NCBI GenBank assembly: GCA_041687115.1
Contig: JAWLCP010000014.1
Span: 1-43,375 of the forward strand
DNA from: SKLM01 sp041687115
GTDB taxonomy: Bacteria; Chloroflexota; Anaerolineae; B4-G1
DNA: 43,375 nucleotides
Direction: 5' to 3'
The notes under the pieces were generated by a model, which did no database searches, was not told the origin of the DNA, and saw only the letters and a program-made list of their open reading frames with translations. Made by a program: the position numbers and the translations under genes. The stretch's first letter is position 1. The number at the start of each line of letters is the position of its first letter. Below are positions 40,105 to 43,375 of this stretch, piece by piece.

Positions 40105-40434
40105 CTACACCCCAAGCCCTCGAAGCACCCACAAGACGCTCATGCCCACCAGAATCGTCCAGAAGACGTTTCGAGTGCGCCATGCAATGACAGCCGCAAC
40201 GAGGGTCGCCCAGAGTGGGACGCCGACAGCGACCTGGCCCTGGGGAGCGACGACAGGGGGCACGATGAGGGCGGCCAGCACGGCCGGAGGCACATAGCGC
40301 AGCCAGGCTCGCAGGAGCGACCGTCCCTCGGGGCGGCCCGGGAGGGCAGCTTTCCGCCCGAGCGCCGCAATCATCGTATACCGCGTGGCATAGGTCACCA
40401 GAGCCATGCCGGCGACGATCAGGACTTCACGCAC
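40105..40434 (-). CDS. azlD: AzlD family small transporter subunit
   Basis: 109 residues with three to four membrane helices ('VLIVAGMALVTYATRYTMIA', 'LRYVPPAVLAALIVPPVV'). AzlD works with AzlC to export branched-chain amino acids or analogues. The GTG at 40434 (GGAGGAG just upstream) lies inside the end of azlC, overlapping by 16 bases; the longer upstream frame is a shadow of azlC. It converges with the response regulator gene. Confidence 0.88.
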   Translation of the reverse strand: MREVLIVAGMALVTYATRYTMIAALGRKAALPGRPEGRSLLRAWLRYVPPAVLAALIVPPVVAPQGQVAVGVPLWATLVAAVIAWRTRNVFWTILVGMSVLWVLRGLGV

Positions 40435-41105
40435 CGCTCCTCCGCCTTCTCCAGCAGCACGCCCAACGCGCTGCCCACCAAGCCGGCCACGATGACGTAC
40501 CACTTGCCGGGCAGCAGGAACATCCCTGCCAACGCGAGCGCGCCAGACGCGAGAGCCACCCCCACCCCGACGCGATCGTCAAGCAGGGTAGACAACAACC
40601 CCAGGAACGCCAGAGGAAAGACGAGATCGAGGCCAATCCGTCTGGGATCCGGGATGGCGGCCCCGAGGAGAGCGCCGAGGAGTCCACTTGAAGACCAGGC
40701 GAGGTAGATGCCGACGTTGGCCCCAAAGAAGTAGCAGCGGCCCCCCGCTCCGTGCCGGTACTCGGCGATGGCGAGGGCGTAAGATTCATCGGACATCCAG
40801 AGGGCAAGGAGGGCCTTCCAGGCGGACGGCAGCCCGCGCAGATAGGGAGCGATGGAGGCACCCATCAGCAGGTGGCGCAGGTTGACCACCAGGGTAGTGA
40901 GGACGATGGGGATCGCCCCGCTCGCCTGCCACATACTCAAGGCGGTGAACTGGGCCGACCCAGCGTGGACGATGAGGGACATAGCCCAGGCACCCCAGGG
41001 GTTCAAGCCGATCTGGCGGGCCATCATGCCGTAGAGGAGGCCGAAGGCGATCACGCCTGGGGCGAGGGGGAGCGTGGCGAGGAGGCCACGGCGGAAGTCT
41101 CTCAT
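40419..41105 (-). CDS. azlC: AzlC family amino acid exporter
   Basis: 228 residues with multiple membrane helices: 'GVIAFGLLYGMMARQIGLNP', 'HAGSAQFTALSMW', 'VNLRHLLMGASIAPYL' and 'WMSDESYALAI' are all AzlC signatures. The ATG at 41105 overlaps the radical SAM stop by four bases (ATGA). With AzlD it forms the exporter of this operon. The substrate may be the product of the two enzymes encoded upstream. Confidence 0.93.
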   Translation of the reverse strand: MRDFRRGLLATLPLAPGVIAFGLLYGMMARQIGLNPWGAWAMSLIVHAGSAQFTALSMWQASGAIPIVLTTLVVNLRHLLMGASIAPYLRGLPSAWKALLALWMSDESYALAIAEYRHGAGGRCYFFGANVGIYLAWSSSGLLGALLGAAIPDPRRIGLDLVFPLAFLGLLSTLLDDRVGVGVALASGALALAGMFLLPGKWYVIVAGLVGSALGVLLEKAEERCVKS

Positions 41106-42076
41106 GCGGCGTCTCCGACGTAGGGATGAGCGGGAGCCAGATGAACCGGGTAGTAGGCGCGGAGAAAGCGCCGTGCCTCGTAGCACATATGGCAGCCGTC
41201 CACGTAGTCCCCCGACGATGAGTAGCCGTAACGACGCGCCATCCGCAGCAACCCCAGCGGACCCTCCTGTGCCAGCGTGTGGATGATGGGATGGGCATCA
41301 GGGTCGTACTCATCCAGGATCTCCGTCAGGGGGCGCTGGCGGGCGTTGCCCAGGGCCAGCCCGGCGCAGAAGTTCATCCAGCCGCCGGGGTGGATCTCCA
41401 CGCCGGTCGGGGCACGCAAATCGCCACCCAGGTAGTCCGGCAGGGGACAGTGATCCAGGGAGGCAGCCTGGGGCACGATGTGAGCGGCTAACTGGTCTGC
41501 GGCGCGCCCTACCAACCGGAGCGGCCCCTCGTGAACGTTGACGTCGGTCAGATCGCACAACTGCGCCAGCCGGTCCATGTTGGCCCGCGTCCGCCGATTG
41601 TAGATGTTGTCCATCGTTGGCTGGCCCAAGAAGCGGTTGTCGACATCGATGGTATGGTAGCCCAGTTCACGCGCCGCGTCAATGCCGACGGCGACTCGCT
41701 CCAGAGGGATGCGTTCCTGGTGAAACGCGTCCACACTGAACAGGATGTAGTCGAGGCCTACCTCCTGGAGGCCAGCCAGCAGCCGGCGGGCGGTCTCCGG
41801 ATCCGTGGCCCAGTACCCGTTGGTGAAGACGTAGACCCGCGGCGCCAGGGAGGCAGCCAGAGGGACAGACGCCCGCAGCAGATCATAGCAGAGAAACGGC
41901 TCACCCCCGAAGAGCAGGATCCCCTCCAGCGGTTGATCGGCCAGCGCCTCCAGATAGCCCTCGACCTCCGACACGCTCATGATCCCGCCTTTCCCAGGCC
42001 CAGCCCGGTAGCAGCAGTGGGCGCACCGTCCGGTGCAGTCGTAGGTCAGAAGCAGGTCGAGCCCGATAAGTCTCAC
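41102..42076 (-). CDS. Radical SAM protein with Cys-rich C-terminus
   Basis: 324 residues. The 4Fe-4S/SAM site is Cys14, Cys18, Cys21 in 'YDCTGRCAHCC'; 'LLFGGEPFLCYDLL' is the GGE motif. The C-terminal half has further Cys ('DHCPLPDY', 'MNFCAGLALGN', 'GCHMCYEARRFL') that may bind a second cluster, SPASM-like. GTG start with AAGGAAGGG upstream, 14 bases after phzF. It overlaps azlC. The reaction is unknown; context suggests modification of an amino acid or small peptide that AzlCD then exports. Confidence 0.88.
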   Translation of the reverse strand: MRLIGLDLLLTYDCTGRCAHCCYRAGPGKGGIMSVSEVEGYLEALADQPLEGILLFGGEPFLCYDLLRASVPLAASLAPRVYVFTNGYWATDPETARRLLAGLQEVGLDYILFSVDAFHQERIPLERVAVGIDAARELGYHTIDVDNRFLGQPTMDNIYNRRTRANMDRLAQLCDLTDVNVHEGPLRLVGRAADQLAAHIVPQAASLDHCPLPDYLGGDLRAPTGVEIHPGGWMNFCAGLALGNARQRPLTEILDEYDPDAHPIIHTLAQEGPLGLLRMARRYGYSSSGDYVDGCHMCYEARRFLRAYYPVHLAPAHPYVGDAA

Positions 42077-42090
42077 CGCCGCACCCTTCC

Positions 42091-43014
42091 TTAGAATCGC
42101 ACGACCCCCTCAGCGACCGGCACCACCTGCCCGCCCACACGCACGGCGGTGATCTTCGCGCCGACGCTATCCACCTCGACGTGGAGGCTGCTGGGCCTGC
42201 CCATCTCCGTCCCCTGCTCGCTGAGAACGTACGTGGTGGGGTCGGTGACGGGTATGGCCCGGTGATGGACCAGATAGGCACCGAGAGCGCCGTTGGCGCT
42301 GCCGGTGGCCGGATCCTCAGGGACGCCGAGGAGCGGAGCGAACATGCGGACGTGGACGGTGGCGTCGGGCTGCTCTGTCTCCAGGGCGAAGACCATCACG
42401 CACTCGGTGTCAGCGGCGCGGCAGGCCCGATTGAGGGCAGCGACGTTCAGCTCGTCGGCCGCCAGGCCTTGCACCTCGGCCAGGGAGCGAACCGGTACCA
42501 TCATCTGGGGTATGCCCGTGGATACCACGTGCACAGGGAGGTCCGTCTCGACAATGGCTTCGACGGGCAGACCCAGGCCCTCGGCGAGATCCGACGGGTC
42601 TGCCAGGGTGGCGTGGAACGTGGGGCGATCCTGGGTCATCACGACCCGCTCGACGGCTCCATCCACGACGTGGAGGTCAGCCGGCAGCACGCCCACGCCA
42701 AGCTCGAACCACACCTGGGTCACCGGCTCGTGCAGATCCACGCGGCCCAGGTGGGCCAGAACCCAGTGGGTGCCGACCACGGGATGACCGGCGAAGGGGA
42801 TTTCCTTGGCCGGGGTGAAGATACGAACCTTGAAGTCGGCGTCCGGTGCCTGGGGTGGGAGCACGAAGGTCGTCTCGGAGAGATTCATCTCGCGCGCCAG
42901 GCGCTGCATCTCCACGGGGGTCAGGCCCTCGGCGTCCGGAAAGACGGCCAACGGATTGCCGCCGAAGGGAACGTCAGTGAACACATCCACCTGGATGAAC
43001 CGATACTCTTTCAC
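42091..43014 (-). CDS. PhzF family isomerase/epimerase-like protein
   Basis: 307 residues. 'FIQVDVFTDVPFGGNPLAVF', catalytic-type Glu47 in 'MNLSETTFV', 'GHPVVGTHWVLA' and 'DPATGSANGALGAYL' define the PhzF/DapF-like fold. PhzF in phenazine synthesis isomerises a cyclohexadienyl acid; most family members have unknown substrates. I chose the GTG at 43014 with GAGGAGG six bases upstream; the frame running to 43158 lacks any site. It is first in the phzF-radicalSAM-azlC-azlD operon. Confidence 0.9.
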   Translation of the reverse strand: MKEYRFIQVDVFTDVPFGGNPLAVFPDAEGLTPVEMQRLAREMNLSETTFVLPPQAPDADFKVRIFTPAKEIPFAGHPVVGTHWVLAHLGRVDLHEPVTQVWFELGVGVLPADLHVVDGAVERVVMTQDRPTFHATLADPSDLAEGLGLPVEAIVETDLPVHVVSTGIPQMMVPVRSLAEVQGLAADELNVAALNRACRAADTECVMVFALETEQPDATVHVRMFAPLLGVPEDPATGSANGALGAYLVHHRAIPVTDPTTYVLSEQGTEMGRPSSLHVEVDSVGAKITAVRVGGQVVPVAEGVVRF

Positions 43015-43375
43015 ACCGCGCCTCCTCTCACAGAACTGTCGCTTGGTCTTCGTCACCTGGCTCCTGACCGAAGCGAACGATGAACTGGCAGACGGGATCG
43101 CCCCGACCAATTGCTCGTTTGAGCTCGACGTGCACCGACCTTCCCAAGGCAGCCTCAAAGACCTCCGTTACCCAACCTCGCGAGCAGTCGCAGAAAGCCG
43201 GCGAGAGCTCGACCTAGCCGGCTCTGACGAGGGGACACCCGCATCTGTCACACAGAGAGCGGATGACGCTACCCTCTCTCGTCCACATCGACGTCGAGCC
43301 CGGTCATCAAGGCAGCGGTCCATCTGCGCCATAGGTCCAAACTGGAGTCCCTATCCTCCATGAGTGCCCCCTCGT
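43015..43375. other. Right edge, no supported gene
   Basis: About 360 bases upstream of the phzF-type gene. A plus-strand frame (42806-43363) is an antisense shadow that runs out of the gene. The promoter of the four-gene operon should be here, but no good -35/-10 pair is visible. Confidence 0.4.

Overview
The window reads as a chromosomal segment of a high-GC bacterium, most likely a member of the Chloroflexota (Anaerolineae-like). I infer this from several secreted proteins ending in a short YLPLV-like tail, a giant SARP-type regulator with ATPase and TPR domains, 'AFTYQG' and 'GYDLTWWTVDGGG' secreted proteins, an extended RecG, and a Bacillus-like core gene order. No species can be named from the sequence alone.

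Region A (1-19000, minus strand) is an accessory 'secretome' block. It holds two tandem, same-architecture gingipain-like (C25) cysteine peptidases of about 1620 residues, two repeat-bearing AFTYQG proteins, a parallel beta-helix protein and a 99-residue YLPLV-tailed protein. Between them lie decayed genes: one with a frameshift after its signal peptide, one with a nonsense codon and a foreign 3' end, a TPR membrane protein that looks internally deleted, and an IS4-type transposase in three frames. Six reading frames, live or dead, end in the same hydrophobic YLPLV-like tail.

Region B (18694-23133) contains a 67-residue protein, a 1182-residue SARP-AAA-TPR regulator and tRNA-Thr plus tRNA-Tyr. 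A conserved promoter-like element carries two TTTGTAG heptamers 11 bp apart and occurs twice: just downstream of the regulator gene (before the 67-residue gene) and before the second peptidase gene. SARP regulators bind heptamer direct repeats with this period, so the regulator, the small protein and a peptidase may form one regulon.

Region C (23705-36242, minus strand) is a housekeeping block: Asp23 (YloU-like), YloV/FakA, DegV/FakB, RecG, CoaD, a coiled-coil SepIVA-like protein, L32, FabD, FabG, Asp23 (YqhY-like), NusB, TatA, TatC, a small membrane protein and a cyclic-2,3-diphosphoglycerate-synthetase-like P-loop protein. Several neighbours overlap by 1-4 bases. Divergently, rpmB (L28), lon and a stand-alone response regulator are on the plus strand, with clear sigma70-type promoters before rpmB and lon.

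Region D (40105-43014, minus strand) is a tight four-gene operon: a PhzF-family isomerase-like enzyme, a radical SAM protein, AzlC and AzlD. Three of the genes overlap, which suggests one pathway that ends in export of a small amino-acid-like compound.
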